Origin: Paracoccaceae bacterium
GTDB lineage: Bacteria > Pseudomonadota > Alphaproteobacteria > Rhodobacterales > Rhodobacteraceae
Direction: 5' to 3'
Length of the DNA: 64,000 nucleotides
Assembly (NCBI GenBank): GCA_021648025.1
Contig: JAKITO010000008.1
Span: 1-64,000 of the forward strand
Part shown: piece by piece, positions 19,467 through 29,044 of the stretch
How positions within the stretch are numbered: the first letter of the stretch is position 1
Layout: every line of letters starts with the position of its first letter
Notes under the pieces: generated by a model
What the model saw: the letters and a program-made list of their open reading frames with translations, nothing else
What the model was told of the DNA's origin: nothing
The model's database searches: none
Made by a program: the position numbers and the translations under genes

Positions 19467-20087
19467 TTAGTTGTCCGTCAGCGAGACAAACCCTTTTTCC
19501 GAGCTTTCAAACCGCGATAGCGTGCTTTGCGCCAGATCATAGTACCAGCCATGGATGGACAATGTGCCCTGGTCCACGCGTGATTTGATAAAGGGAAACG
19601 TCATCAGGTTTTGCAGCGACAGTTCAATTGCCGAATGCTCGCACGCCTGATAACGGTTTTGCGCGTCTCCTGCCAGCGCGGCCTCACGGGCCGGTGCGGC
19701 CAGTGACATCCAATGGTCGATGAATGACTGGTTTTCAGTATTGGGTTGTTTGTCCATCAAGGCGGCAATACCACCGCATTGGGCATGCCCGAGAACGACA
19801 ATATCCGAAACATTCAATCCCGTCACAGCAAATTCCAAAGCCGCACTTGTGCCATGGAAAAACCCGCCATCTTCACAGGGCGGCACCAGATTTGCGACAT
19901 TTCGCACGACGAACAGTTCGCCCGGTGACGTGTCGAACACCACTGTCGGGTCAACACGGGAATCGCAGCACGATACCAACGCGATGCGCGGTGACTGGCC
20001 TTGTGCCAGAGTCAGCAGACGATCCCTGTTTTGCAAAAAGTAACCCTTGCGGAACCTCTCGTAGCCCTTAACAAGTTCATTTGGCAT
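19467..20087 (-). CDS. can: Beta-carbonic anhydrase
   Basis: This 206-residue zinc enzyme interconverts CO2 and bicarbonate in the cytoplasm. Zinc ligands and the catalytic dyad are seen in CCDSR (Cys40, Asp42, Arg44) and GHAQCGG (His and Cys ligands). VVRNVANLVPP and ALEFAV support the family. The start at 20087, after GGGGAA, matches the usual N-terminus MPNELVKGYERFRKGYF; the 64 residues upstream in frame are not part of the protein. Confidence 0.94.
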   Translation of the reverse strand: MPNELVKGYERFRKGYFLQNRDRLLTLAQGQSPRIALVSCCDSRVDPTVVFDTSPGELFVVRNVANLVPPCEDGGFFHGTSAALEFAVTGLNVSDIVVLGHAQCGGIAALMDKQPNTENQSFIDHWMSLAAPAREAALAGDAQNRYQACEHSAIELSLQNLMTFPFIKSRVDQGTLSIHGWYYDLAQSTLSRFESSEKGFVSLTDN

Positions 20088-20413
20088 TGTATTTTCCCCA
20101 TTTCTGCCTGGCCCGGCGTTATATAGCCGGGTGCGATTACTTCCGTGATACAAAATTTTTCTTACCTGCGCCGAAACGAAACCAAACCGGCGACCACCTA
20201 TAACAATGTGCTTTATTCGCGGCAATGAGAGAAGTTCGCGCGCCCGGACATTCGGAGGCCTTTCCATTCGGTCCGGCACCGGATGGACGGAAAATTCACC
20301 CGGATGTTGTCGGGATCACTGGCCAAATGACATTGAAATACGCATTCAATCCGGATGAGACAGGCATCAAAATGATAAAGACTGCGACGGGGCGGGTTTT
20401 TGAGGCTACGGGA
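20088..20413. other. Gene-free stretch
   Basis: These 326 bases separate the carbonic anhydrase start from the end of the methyltransferase-glycosyltransferase gene. The frames running through it have no ribosome site or known domain, and I see no clear terminator or promoter. Confidence 0.5.
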
Positions 20414-22201
20414 TCAGGCGTTGCCCGCATCCCAGGCATTGTCAAAAATCCATTGTTTGCGGACCTGGAACTCAGGCTCTTGCAACAGAACCTCGATCCG
20501 GGCCTGATGTGCAGCACAGCAATCTTTGTGCAATTGCGCCAGAACCTTGTCTTGCATCAGCGCGGCCAGCTTTTTGCGAAAGCCACTTTGTTGGCGCGAA
20601 AAGCCGGACGTCGGTTCATAGTTGCGGTTGCGCATTCGCCAATAACGCTGTGACACCATCTTGTTGGCGACAACAACATCGCCACGGTACATTTTCACCA
20701 GATATGAGTTGAGCGAACGCAGCGGGAAGTGGTCAAGCACCAAGTAGTCATAGGTTCCGCGCACGTCAAGACCATTTTCATTGGCATCACGGTGCAGGCT
20801 CTCCAGTGGATTGCCAGACCCGTCAAGCCAGGTCACGGCACCGGCATCGTGGCGCAGGTCAGGCCGGTGATTGCGAATATACTCAAGCTTGTCACCTAGG
20901 CGCACGATGGTTTTCACGCCGCGTCTTGATTTTGCGGGGCCTGGGGTTTCACGTTGATGGCCTGGGAACTGCTCGGTCATAAGACCGGGTTCAAAGGCTT
21001 CCATATTATTGCTGCCATGGTTCAATTCACTGATCGACAGGGCATCGAACGGCCCGGTTTTGGCCAGCAGGTCGTCCATATGTCCGGCACCGATACGGAT
21101 ATTGATAAACTCATCCACATCCATGGAAATATACAGGTCGGCGCGTTTGAATTCGGACAGATGCGGGGTATAGGCCAGCACATATTGTTGGAAGGCGGTG
21201 GCCTTTGTGGCCAGCGCCGGGTTGGGCAGGTGGCGCAATTCGCCCATTTGATCCAGACGATCCAGCAACAGGTCGGTGCCATCGGTGCAATCATTGGTAA
21301 AGATCACATAGTTGTCGATGCCGATGGATTTGTGCCAGGCCAGCCATTCAAGGATGAACGGCCCTTCGTCTTTCATGCAGGTGGTGATCAGCACGTTGGC
21401 GGATTTGTCTTTCCAGGGCTTGTCAGTCAGATGGGCCAGATTGGGGTTTTGCGGCTTGGCAATCTTGGCTTGGTCGGGTTGGGCTGGGTTGATGGTGGCG
21501 GGTTTGGGCGCATTCTTGTCGCGCACAAAACACCGCACCGATGACGGTTTGTCCGGCACCTGAAAGATCAGGCCTTTGTCCTGGATGCCTTTGGTGATGC
21601 TTTCGACGATGTCGGCACCGTAAACCTTGGGATGGAATTCGACCACCATGGCACGGACCTGTGACAGGTCGGCCTCGTCAAACAGCCCCATTTCACCGCC
21701 TTCGATATCGCAGATAATGACGCTGGGGCGGGTTTCCGTGATCAGGGCGTGGATGCTGTAACACGGCAGGTGTTTCTTTTTCTCATAGGCCCGCGATTCT
21801 GGCTCCATGGATGAGGCCCAGAAATCAGCGCGCAAATAGAACGGTGCGCGTTTACGATCCGAGGCGACAATCACGCCGTTGCGCAGATCAACGGTTTTGA
21901 CGTTGTTCAAGGCATGGGTTTCGCGGATCACCGGGATCAGGTCGGGGTTGGCCTCAATTGCGGTGACGGCCTCGACCCCGTCGACCAACGCGGCCACAGA
22001 CGAGATCAGGCCAACACCGGCACCAAATTCCAACACCCGGTCGCCCGGTCGCAGGATTGCACGCAGCAATTCGCATTCACCCTTTTCATAGCGGTTGTTG
22101 CGCATGGGGCGTTCGATTTTCGGGGTGATGATATGCGGGACAAACGGGATCTTGATGCCGTTGGACTCGATAACTTCATCGTACTGAAGGGTTTGTGACA
22201 C
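20414..22201 (-). CDS. FkbM-type methyltransferase fused to a GT2/GT92-like glycosyltransferase
   Basis: This 595-residue protein has two domains. Residues about 30-230 form an FkbM-type SAM methyltransferase: motif I is VLEFGAGVGLISSVAA and the FkbM mark is VIICDIEGGEMGLF. A Pro/Lys-rich linker follows (about 232-268). Residues about 270-520 resemble the DUF/Glyco_tranf_2_4 glycosyltransferases, with NVLITTCMKDEGPFILEWLAW, a DCTDGT stretch and a metal-binding YISMDVDEF. It probably modifies surface polysaccharide. There is no signal peptide, and no polysaccharide cluster nearby. Substrates are unknown. Confidence 0.8.
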   Translation of the reverse strand: MSQTLQYDEVIESNGIKIPFVPHIITPKIERPMRNNRYEKGECELLRAILRPGDRVLEFGAGVGLISSVAALVDGVEAVTAIEANPDLIPVIRETHALNNVKTVDLRNGVIVASDRKRAPFYLRADFWASSMEPESRAYEKKKHLPCYSIHALITETRPSVIICDIEGGEMGLFDEADLSQVRAMVVEFHPKVYGADIVESITKGIQDKGLIFQVPDKPSSVRCFVRDKNAPKPATINPAQPDQAKIAKPQNPNLAHLTDKPWKDKSANVLITTCMKDEGPFILEWLAWHKSIGIDNYVIFTNDCTDGTDLLLDRLDQMGELRHLPNPALATKATAFQQYVLAYTPHLSEFKRADLYISMDVDEFINIRIGAGHMDDLLAKTGPFDALSISELNHGSNNMEAFEPGLMTEQFPGHQRETPGPAKSRRGVKTIVRLGDKLEYIRNHRPDLRHDAGAVTWLDGSGNPLESLHRDANENGLDVRGTYDYLVLDHFPLRSLNSYLVKMYRGDVVVANKMVSQRYWRMRNRNYEPTSGFSRQQSGFRKKLAALMQDKVLAQLHKDCCAAHQARIEVLLQEPEFQVRKQWIFDNAWDAGNA

Positions 22202-22355
22202 TTGAATACTGCTTTTGCTTTATGGGTGATTGATCGGCTCTTACGGCCGATTTACCTGTTGGCCTGATCCTAACCAATTGCGAATTGCCTGCATAGGGGG
22301 GCACGCCAGCGGGCCGATTGTCGCCAGGTCTGATGCCTGATTGCGCACTTTGCAT

Positions 22356-22739
22356 CTATGATTGGGGGTATGCGCCCAGGATGTCTCCATCCCCGGATTT
22401 GCCGGGCAAGGCGCGAACGATGGGGCGGCCAATGCGGGCCACCAGGTCAACCAGCGGCATGCCAAGAAAGCGAAAGCTGCACACGCGTGCGCCGGTCTGC
22501 TGGCAGGTCAGGAACAGGCGCCCGTCCCGCATGGCCAGCCCGTACCCTTTGATTCGCAGCCGGTCTGTCAGTGTCGACCAATTGGACGACTGCATGATCG
22601 CCGGGTAAAGCATGGCGCGAAACATTGCGGCGGTTTCACTGTCCACGGGCGGGGCATCAAGATTGCTTGAGGTCACGCGCCGGTGCCAGTGTGGCGTCGA
22701 ACGAGAGGCGTCTGTCTCGGGTGGCTGAGGTCTGTTCAT
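22356..22739 (-). CDS. Conserved hypothetical protein (127 aa)
   Basis: I do not recognise a named family, but the composition looks coding. A charged N-terminus is followed by a compact region (MFRAMLYPAIMQSSNW, LRIKGYGLAMRDGRLFL, ARVCSFRFLGMPLVDLVARIG). GGAG lies 14 bases upstream of the ATG; a later Met (residue 39) could be the true start. No signal peptide or membrane helix is visible. It is on the same strand as the fusion gene, upstream of it. Confidence 0.55.
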   Translation of the reverse strand: MNRPQPPETDASRSTPHWHRRVTSSNLDAPPVDSETAAMFRAMLYPAIMQSSNWSTLTDRLRIKGYGLAMRDGRLFLTCQQTGARVCSFRFLGMPLVDLVARIGRPIVRALPGKSGDGDILGAYPQS

Positions 22740-22920
22740 GGCTTCTGGCTCCGGCTTTTGATCAAATTTGTTGTGTCCCCCGGGTCGTGCGGATCAGCGG
22801 CAGGTCATTAATCGGCGGCAGTCATGCAGCCCGGTCCGTGTGGTTGAGTATTGCCAACGATTGTGCCGATTCTGAGATCAAGGTGGGGAATTCTTTGGGC
22901 AACCCCTTTGGTCAAACCAA

Positions 22921-22955
22921 AACGGGCCCCGGCAATTGCCGGGGCCCGTTTTTGA
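22921..22955 (-). terminator. Bidirectional terminator after ctaD
   Basis: The 30 bases 22921-22950 form a perfect palindrome centred on CAATTG, with a G/C-rich stem. A T-run flanks it on both strands (TTTTTG on plus, TTTTGGTTT on minus). It lies 21 bases past the ctaD stop and should end its transcript; it would also insulate the minus-strand gene at 22356-22739. Confidence 0.88.
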
Positions 22956-22975
22956 TGTTCTGTCTGGCCTGCGAT

Positions 22976-24649
22976 CTAATGCGAGACCGGCTTGTCCCAT
23001 TCTTCCTGCTTTGGCAGAATCTCGAACGTATGTTCGGGCGGCGGGCAGGACAGGGACCATTCCAGCGTATCGGCGTATTCGTTCCAATAGTTGTTCTCGG
23101 TGATCTTGGCACCGCGCGTCAGTGTGTACCAGATGACCCCGAAGAAAAACAGGAACGATCCAAACGACAGGAACGCGCCAATGCTCGACCAGTAGTTCCA
23201 AAGGGCAAATGCCTCGGGATAGTCGATATAGCGACGCGGCATGCCCTGACGGCCCAGAAAGTGCTGAGGATAAAAGGTCAGGTTGGCACCGACGAAGAAG
23301 GTCCAGAAATGCAGCTTGCCCGCCCATTCAGGATACTGACGGCCCGACATCTTGCCGATGTAATAGTAGATACCGGCAAAGATGGTAAACACTGCTCCAA
23401 GGCTCATTACATAGTGGAAATGCGCCACAACATAGTAGGTGTCATGATAAACCCGGTCCACGGCTGCCTGAGAAAGCACAACGCCGGTCACGCCACCAAC
23501 AGTGAACAGGATCAAAAAGCCAAGGGCAAACAGCATCGGCGTCTTGAACTCAATGGAGCCGCCCCACATGGTGGCGATCCAACTGAACACCTTGACGCCT
23601 GTTGGCACCGCAATGACCATCGTGGCCAGCATGAAATAGGCCTGTTGATCCAGACTCATACCGACTGTGTACATGTGGTGTGCCCAGACGACAAAGCCAA
23701 GACCGCCAATGGCGATCAGCGCCCAGACCATCGGCAGATAACCGAACAACGGTTTGCGGCTGAAGGTCGAGATAACGTGGCTGATGATGCCAAAGCCGGG
23801 CAGGATCACGATGTACACTTCCGGGTGGCCAAAGAACCACAGGATATGTTGGTACAGCACCGGATCGCCGCCGCCAGCAGGGTCAAAGAAGGTGAAACCA
23901 AAGTTGCGGTCCATCAGTAACATGGTGATCGCACCCGCCAGAACCGGCAGGCTCAGCAGGATCAGCCAGGCAGTAATAAAGATCGACCAGGCAAACAGTG
24001 GCACTTTGAACAGGGTCATTCCCGGTGCACGCATGTTCAGGAACGTGGTGATCATGTTGATCGCGCCCAGGATCGAACTGGCGCCAGACAGGTGTACGGC
24101 AAAGATCGCCAGATCCATTGCCATGCCGCTTTCGTTGCTGGAAAGCGGCGGATACAACAGCCAGCCAACGCCTGAACCCAGTTGTCCGTCACCACCGGGT
24201 GACAACATCGAGGCCACACCCATGGTCAACGCCGCAATATACATCCAGAACGACAGGTTGTTCATCCGCGGGAACGCCATATCCGGCGCGCCAATCTGCA
24301 AGGGCATGAAATAATTGCCAAACCCGCCGAACAGGGCGGGGATGACCACAAGGAACATCATCAGCACGCCGTGATAGGTGATCAGTACGTTCCAAAGGTG
24401 GCCATTGGGCGTACACACAGAATTCGCATCGGCGAACATCCGCGCGCCTTCCATGCACATGTACTGAACGCCCGGCTCCATAAGCTCCATACGCATATAG
24501 ATGGTGAATGACACGGCAATGAACCCGGCCAGCGCCGAAGCGACCAGATAGAGAATGCCAATATCTTTATGGTTCGTGGACATGAACCAACGGACGAAAA
24601 AGCTGCGCTCGTCGCCGTGATCATCCCCATGAATGGCTGCGTCTGCCAT
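22976..24649 (-). CDS. ctaD: Cytochrome c oxidase subunit I (aa3 type)
   Basis: This 557-residue integral membrane protein holds heme a and the heme a3-CuB centre and pumps protons while reducing O2. It has about 12 helices. Key sites are the His of ITYHGVLMM for heme a, the cross-linked pair in GHPEVYI, CuB His in WAHHMYTVG, the K-channel Lys in PTGVKVFSW, and heme ligands in VAHFHYVMS. Subunits II and III are not adjacent, as is common in this group. The length is normal. Confidence 0.97.
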   Translation of the reverse strand: MADAAIHGDDHGDERSFFVRWFMSTNHKDIGILYLVASALAGFIAVSFTIYMRMELMEPGVQYMCMEGARMFADANSVCTPNGHLWNVLITYHGVLMMFLVVIPALFGGFGNYFMPLQIGAPDMAFPRMNNLSFWMYIAALTMGVASMLSPGGDGQLGSGVGWLLYPPLSSNESGMAMDLAIFAVHLSGASSILGAINMITTFLNMRAPGMTLFKVPLFAWSIFITAWLILLSLPVLAGAITMLLMDRNFGFTFFDPAGGGDPVLYQHILWFFGHPEVYIVILPGFGIISHVISTFSRKPLFGYLPMVWALIAIGGLGFVVWAHHMYTVGMSLDQQAYFMLATMVIAVPTGVKVFSWIATMWGGSIEFKTPMLFALGFLILFTVGGVTGVVLSQAAVDRVYHDTYYVVAHFHYVMSLGAVFTIFAGIYYYIGKMSGRQYPEWAGKLHFWTFFVGANLTFYPQHFLGRQGMPRRYIDYPEAFALWNYWSSIGAFLSFGSFLFFFGVIWYTLTRGAKITENNYWNEYADTLEWSLSCPPPEHTFEILPKQEEWDKPVSH

Positions 24650-24876
24650 TGCGTGCCTCCTATAGCAGTGGGCACATTTCCCCGAAAGGACGTGTGCAAG
24701 TTGAAAGAGGTTCTAAAGCGGTGTCTGTTTGGCATCAATGGCCATCTTGGATTCTGGCCGGGATATATTGCCGCGCCTGTATCTGGCACAGGATGGATCG
24801 TTGGGGGGGGATGACCCGTTCCACCGCTGCCAAAGCCGGGTGATTGCAATAAACCAATCTTTGTACAGGTAGGTTT

Positions 24877-24908
24877 AGGAACGTGTTCCTGCTTGACCAT
24901 CAAGCAGG
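24877..24908. promoter_or_regulatory. Overlapping palindromes upstream of ctaD and the HIT gene
   Basis: AGGAACGTGTTCCT (24877-24890) is a perfect inverted repeat with operator-like geometry. Sharing its last bases, CCTGCTTGA (24888-24896) pairs with TCAAGCAGG (24900-24908) around a three-base loop. The site is in the 317-base divergent region (24650-24966), which is otherwise gene-free, and is closer to the HIT gene. The regulator is unknown. Confidence 0.6.
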
Positions 24909-24966
24909 GGGTCAGCAAGAATTGCAAGGCAACCGACTTCAAAGACTCTGCAAAGGATACTGGTCC

Positions 24967-25383
24967 ATGAGCTATGACAATGACAACATATTCGCCAAAA
25001 TCCTGGCGGGGGAATTGCCTTGTTACAAAATCTATGAGGATGAGGGCACATTTGCCTTTCTTGACATTATGCCCCGCGCCGATGGGCATCTTCTGGTGAT
25101 TCCCAAAACCCCGGCCCGCAATTTGCTGGATGCCAACCCGGACCAGATGGCGGCGGTGATGGCAACGGTGCAAAAGCTGTCAAAGGCCGCCATGCGTGCG
25201 TTTGCGGCGGGTGGCATCACTATCCAGCAGTTCAACGAAGCTGCCGGCGGGCAAGAGGTGTACCATCTGCATGTCCATGTGTTACCACGCCACAAAGGCC
25301 AGGCTTTGCGCCCACCGGGAACCATGGCGGACGCGGATATCCTGTCGGGCCACGTGGAAAAGATGCGGGCGGCTTTGGAGTAA
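24967..25383 (+). CDS. HIT-family nucleotide hydrolase (HinT-like)
   Basis: This 138-residue protein belongs to the histidine triad superfamily, which hydrolyses nucleoside phosphoramidates or Ap4A-type nucleotides. The triad is YHLHVHVLPRH (HxHxHxx). FAKILAGELPCYKIYEDE and AFLDIMPRADGHLLVIPK are typical. The ATG at 24967, after AAGGA, was chosen over an in-frame reading from 24883 because the HIT fold starts here. The Nudix gene follows seven bases downstream and is probably cotranscribed. Confidence 0.9.
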   Translation: MSYDNDNIFAKILAGELPCYKIYEDEGTFAFLDIMPRADGHLLVIPKTPARNLLDANPDQMAAVMATVQKLSKAAMRAFAAGGITIQQFNEAAGGQEVYHLHVHVLPRHKGQALRPPGTMADADILSGHVEKMRAALE

Positions 25384-25389
25384 AGCGCC

Positions 25390-25818
25390 GTGCGGTTCAA
25401 GATCATTCCCGAGGTGCATCTGATTCTGAGGCAGGGGACCAGCCTGCTGATGCTGCGCCGATTTCAGACCGGCTATATGGATGGGTTTTACAGCCTTGTG
25501 GCCGGGCATGTGGATGGCGGCGAGACCTTTCGCGCTGCCATGGCACGCGAGGCGCAGGAAGAGGCGGGGCTTTTGATCGCGCCGGATGATCTGGCACTGG
25601 TGCATACGCTGCACCGGTTTGAGGGCGAGGAACGATTGTCGCTGTTCTTTGAGGCCGCGCAATGGCAAGGTAAGCCGGTGAATATGGAACCCGGGAAATG
25701 TGATGCAATGGGGTGGCAGGATGTGGGTGATCTGCCGGGCAACATTGTGCCGTATGTGCGCGCGTCGATTGGTCATGTCCTCGCAGGCCAAGGGTATTCC
25801 GAGTTTGGCTGGGCCTGA
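25390..25818 (+). CDS. Nudix hydrolase
   Basis: This 142-residue protein has a perfect Nudix box: G in GHVDGGE, then [11 protein letters not shown] (GX5EX7REUXEEXGU), which binds the metal and cleaves nucleoside diphosphate bonds. The GTG start at 25390 follows the HIT stop by six bases. The substrate cannot be deduced. The pairing with a HIT protein suggests a nucleotide clean-up role. Confidence 0.88.
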   Translation: MRFKIIPEVHLILRQGTSLLMLRRFQTGYMDGFYSLVAGHVDGGETFRAAMAREAQEEAGLLIAPDDLALVHTLHRFEGEERLSLFFEAAQWQGKPVNMEPGKCDAMGWQDVGDLPGNIVPYVRASIGHVLAGQGYSEFGWA

Positions 25819-25852
25819 ATGTTAGCCCAAGACTGCCCGGCATCGTCAAGCA

Positions 25853-27370
25853 TCAATCGCCGTCGGCAATGCCACGTGCGCGGGCTTTGGCGATCCGCGC
25901 GCGCAGGCTGGGCAACACCATCAACAGCAGGGCGATGACCAGCAGACCCATGGTCATGGGGCGTTCGATCACGAAACTGATACCGTCATAAAGTTGCATC
26001 GAGCGGGCAAAATTATCTTCCAGCATCCGCCCCAGAATAAATCCGATCAGCAAGGGCGCCAACGGATAGTCGGCAAAGCGCAGCACCGTGGCGGCGACGC
26101 CCATGCCCACAAGGATAAGCAGTTCGGTGGCATTGTTCTGGCCGATATAGGCCCCCATCAGGGTGAAGAACAGGATGAACGGGATCAGGAATGTGCGCGG
26201 TATGGCAAGGATTTTGGCAATATAGGGGATCAAAGGCAGGTTCAGGATCAGCAACACCAGATTGCCGATATACATCGAAATGATCACCGCCCAAAAGATT
26301 TCCGGGCTATCAATCATCAACCTTGGTCCGGGGCTGACATTCAACGCAATCAGCGCCCCCAACAGGATCGCCGTGGTGCCTGACCCGGGAATGCCCAGCG
26401 TCAGCAACGGCACAAACGACCCGGTACAGGCGGCATTATTGGCCGCCTCAGGTGCGGCAAGGCCTTTGACCGAGCCATGGCCGAACTCGGCCTGTTCGTG
26501 TTTCGGGGCGATGTTGCGTTCAACCGCATAGCCCAGAAATGACGCGATGGTGGCGCCGGCACCGGGCAAAACGCCGATAAAGAAGCCTTGCAATGATTGG
26601 CGGCCAATCACCGGGGCAATGGCGCGGGCTTCGGCGCGGGTTATGCGCAGGTCGGTGATCTTGCCGCTGGCCCCTGCGGGGTCGGACCGGGCCGGGTTCA
26701 TCACCAGAAACAGGGCTTCTGGCAAGGCGAACATCGCCATGGCCAGGGTGATAAAGCTGAACCCCGATTGCAGATCAAGCAGGCCGAAAGTAAAGCGGGG
26801 CAGGTTGTATAACGCGCCCTCTCCGACGGTGGCCATCATCAGGCCCAGAACCGTCATCAGGATCGCCTTGCCAACCTGTCCGGTGCCGGCAAACGCGGCA
26901 ATGGCCGACAGGCCCACCACCATCAGGGCGAAATATTCGGCCGAATGAAACAAAAGTGCGACGTTGGACAGCATCGGCGCGAATATCATCAACAGGATCG
27001 CCCCGATGGTGCCCCCGGCAAACGACGCAATCGCGGCAATCGTCAACGCCTTGCCGGCCTTGCCTGCGCGCGCCATCGGATAGCCGTCGAACGAGGTGGC
27101 AACCGTGCCGGCCACGCCGGGGGCATTCAGCAGGATCGACGAGGTTGATCCGCCAAAGATCGCGCCGTAATACACCCCGGCCAACAGGATCAGGGCCGTG
27201 GAGGGGTCGCCAATGCTGATGGCGACAGGGATCATGATGGCAATGATCGACATCGGCCCAAGGCCGGGCAACATGCCGATGAAGGTACCGATCAGGCAAC
27301 CGCCGATGACCATCAGAATGTTGGTAAGCGACAGCGCCGTGGTCAGGCCAATCAGGATACCTTCAAGCAT
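25853..27370 (-). CDS. tctA: TctA, large permease of a tripartite tricarboxylate transporter
   Basis: This 505-residue membrane protein has about 12 helices and the TctA signature GTFIGMLPGLGPMSIIAIMIP near the start, with a second repeat GVLPGAGATIASFLGYA. It imports a carboxylate delivered by TctC using an ion gradient. It is the last gene of tctCBA, 15 bases after tctB. The substrate may be citrate or another organic acid; the sequence does not say. Confidence 0.93.
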   Translation of the reverse strand: MLEGILIGLTTALSLTNILMVIGGCLIGTFIGMLPGLGPMSIIAIMIPVAISIGDPSTALILLAGVYYGAIFGGSTSSILLNAPGVAGTVATSFDGYPMARAGKAGKALTIAAIASFAGGTIGAILLMIFAPMLSNVALLFHSAEYFALMVVGLSAIAAFAGTGQVGKAILMTVLGLMMATVGEGALYNLPRFTFGLLDLQSGFSFITLAMAMFALPEALFLVMNPARSDPAGASGKITDLRITRAEARAIAPVIGRQSLQGFFIGVLPGAGATIASFLGYAVERNIAPKHEQAEFGHGSVKGLAAPEAANNAACTGSFVPLLTLGIPGSGTTAILLGALIALNVSPGPRLMIDSPEIFWAVIISMYIGNLVLLILNLPLIPYIAKILAIPRTFLIPFILFFTLMGAYIGQNNATELLILVGMGVAATVLRFADYPLAPLLIGFILGRMLEDNFARSMQLYDGISFVIERPMTMGLLVIALLLMVLPSLRARIAKARARGIADGD

Positions 27371-27385
27371 GTGTATTTACCCATT

Positions 27386-27871
27386 CTATCCCATGAAAAA
27401 CGGCCAGGGGCGCAGGAATATGCCCAACACCTCCTGAACCAGATACCAGATCAGGCCGGTGGCCAGCGCCACAACCGGTATCAATATGTGGAACCGGCGT
27501 TCGCCCAACAATGTCGCGCCAATAATCAGGAACCCGAACGTCGAGATCAGAAACCCTGCCGGGCGCAGGAGCAGCGCATAAGCCACCATCAGGCACAAAA
27601 GAGCGATGGCCTGACCGACTTTGTATTCCCCAAGGCGGCGGTAATCCATGTCCGGTTTCTTGACCCGACCCGGGGCTTTCTCAAACCCCAGCAGGATCAC
27701 CAAAGCGGCTAGGGTCGCCATGACTGACAGCACCTTGGGGAATGTGCTGGGCCAGATCGGATTGCGCTGCATGAACGGCGGCAGGCTGGCATCCATGGTG
27801 AACCAGGCCGTATAGCCATAGATCAGCGATACCCCCAGAATGATCAGCGCGATCCAGCGGTCAAGCGCCAT
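27386..27871 (-). CDS. tctB: TctB, small permease subunit
   Basis: This 161-residue protein has four predicted helices: WIALIILGVSLIYGYTAWF, VLSVMATLAALVILLGFE, ALLCLMVAYALLL and IPVVALATGLIWYLVQ. It is the poorly conserved small membrane subunit paired with TctA. Identification rests on size, topology and position between tctC and tctA. Confidence 0.88.
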   Translation of the reverse strand: MALDRWIALIILGVSLIYGYTAWFTMDASLPPFMQRNPIWPSTFPKVLSVMATLAALVILLGFEKAPGRVKKPDMDYRRLGEYKVGQAIALLCLMVAYALLLRPAGFLISTFGFLIIGATLLGERRFHILIPVVALATGLIWYLVQEVLGIFLRPWPFFMG

Positions 27872-27905
27872 AAAGAACCTCCCCCCGCCTTCAATAGGAT
27901 GGTAG

Positions 27906-27953
27906 GGCGGGGTTAACCCCGCCGCACCGGCTGGGATTTACAAAAATCCCAGC
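27906..27953 (-). promoter_or_regulatory. Two hairpins at the tctC-tctB junction
   Basis: GCTGGGATTT (27930-27939) pairs with AAATCCCAGC (27944-27953) and spans the tctC stop codon. GGCGGGGTTAACCCCGCC (27906-27923) follows immediately on the minus strand. No T-run follows the second stem. They probably protect the tctC message and lower tctBA expression, as in other binding-protein operons. Confidence 0.7.
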
Positions 27954-28924
27954 TTCTTCATCAGGTCACCAATGACTTTTTCCTGTTGCTCAAGAAAGCT
28001 ACGGAAATCATCACCCGAGTTGTGGATATTGACCCAGCCGTTACGGGCCCGCACCACTTCCCATTCCGGGGTGTCATACATGGCGGAAATTGCCGCCTGA
28101 TACGCGGCCAGATCTTCGGCCGGCAGGCCGGGGGCGGCAAAGAACCCGCGCCAGTTGACAAAATTCACGTCGATGCCCTGTTCCTTCATGGTCATCGCGT
28201 CACCGTAGGCATCAACCCGTTCGTCCGACGTCACCCCGATAATCTTGACCTCACCGGCATTGGCCAGATCAACCGCCTCAGAGAACCCGGTGCTAAGGGC
28301 TGAAATCTCGCCTGACAACAACGCCGCCATGGCTTTGCCGCCTGCGTCATACGGAATGTACTTGACGTTCAGGGCATCCTTGCCGGCCGCTTCCATCACC
28401 ATTGCCGCCACCAGATGGTCCATGCCTCCGGGCACTGACCCGCCGCCGATTGCGGTGCTTTTGGGGTCGGCGTCATAGGCGGCAATCAGATCAGCCATCG
28501 AATTGATCGGGCTGTCCTTGCTGACAACCATCGCCGCATAGTCACCGATGGTGCCCGACACCAACGTGAGGTCGCGAAAGTTATGCGGGAACACGCCCGT
28601 AAGCGACCGGATCACGATCGGCGTGGAATTGACCATCAACGTGCCATGCTGGCTGTCGGCATTTTCGATCAGGAACCCGATTGCCTTGCCGCCACCGCCG
28701 CCCGACATGTTTTCGTAAGATGCGCTGCCCACCAGACCGGCACTGGTCAATGCCTCTCCGGTGCCGCGTGCCGTGCCGTCCCAGCCGCCACCGGCGCCTC
28801 CGGGGATCAGAAAGTGGATGCTGTCCAATACCTGGTGCCCGCCAGCCAAAAGCGGTGTCGACCAGCCAAGCGTCGCGGTCGCGGCGATGATCAGGGCACG
28901 GCGGCCCAATGATATCTTTGTCAT
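27938..28924 (-). CDS. tctC: TctC, periplasmic tricarboxylate-binding protein
   Basis: This 328-residue binding protein has a signal peptide ending LLAGG. TctC-type stretches include IHFLIPGGAGGGWDGTARG, YENMSGGGGGKAIGFL and GGGSVPGGMDHLVAAMV. The WDGTARGTGEAL version is the subfamily often seen in Rhodobacteraceae. It captures the substrate and docks on TctAB. First gene of the operon. Confidence 0.92.
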   Translation of the reverse strand: MTKISLGRRALIIAATATLGWSTPLLAGGHQVLDSIHFLIPGGAGGGWDGTARGTGEALTSAGLVGSASYENMSGGGGGKAIGFLIENADSQHGTLMVNSTPIVIRSLTGVFPHNFRDLTLVSGTIGDYAAMVVSKDSPINSMADLIAAYDADPKSTAIGGGSVPGGMDHLVAAMVMEAAGKDALNVKYIPYDAGGKAMAALLSGEISALSTGFSEAVDLANAGEVKIIGVTSDERVDAYGDAMTMKEQGIDVNFVNWRGFFAAPGLPAEDLAAYQAAISAMYDTPEWEVVRARNGWVNIHNSGDDFRSFLEQQEKVIGDLMKKLGFL

Positions 28925-29011
28925 GTCGTTTCTCCCAAAATTCTTTGCACTTGCCCAAGCCTGTGTATGGTTACGCTAACAAGTGTCCAGATGATATGCC
29001 AGCGTCAACTA

Positions 29012-29040
29012 TTGACGCGACAGGCCCAAGCTGGCAAATG
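29012..29040 (+). promoter_or_regulatory. Predicted rnpB promoter
   Basis: TTGACG at 29012-29017 matches the -35 consensus. CAAATG at 29035-29040 is a weak -10 at 17-base spacing, placing the start at about 29045-29048, where the RNase P RNA begins. The -35 lies in the inverted repeat GCGTCAACTATTGACGC (29002-29018), which could also bind a regulator of the divergent tctC gene. Confidence 0.5.
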
Positions 29041-29044
29041 CCGA

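Noticed and set aside
22625-23920. 431-residue plus-strand reading over ctaD
   Set aside because: Antisense to a fully conserved oxidase subunit I; composition is not protein-like and no start signal is present.
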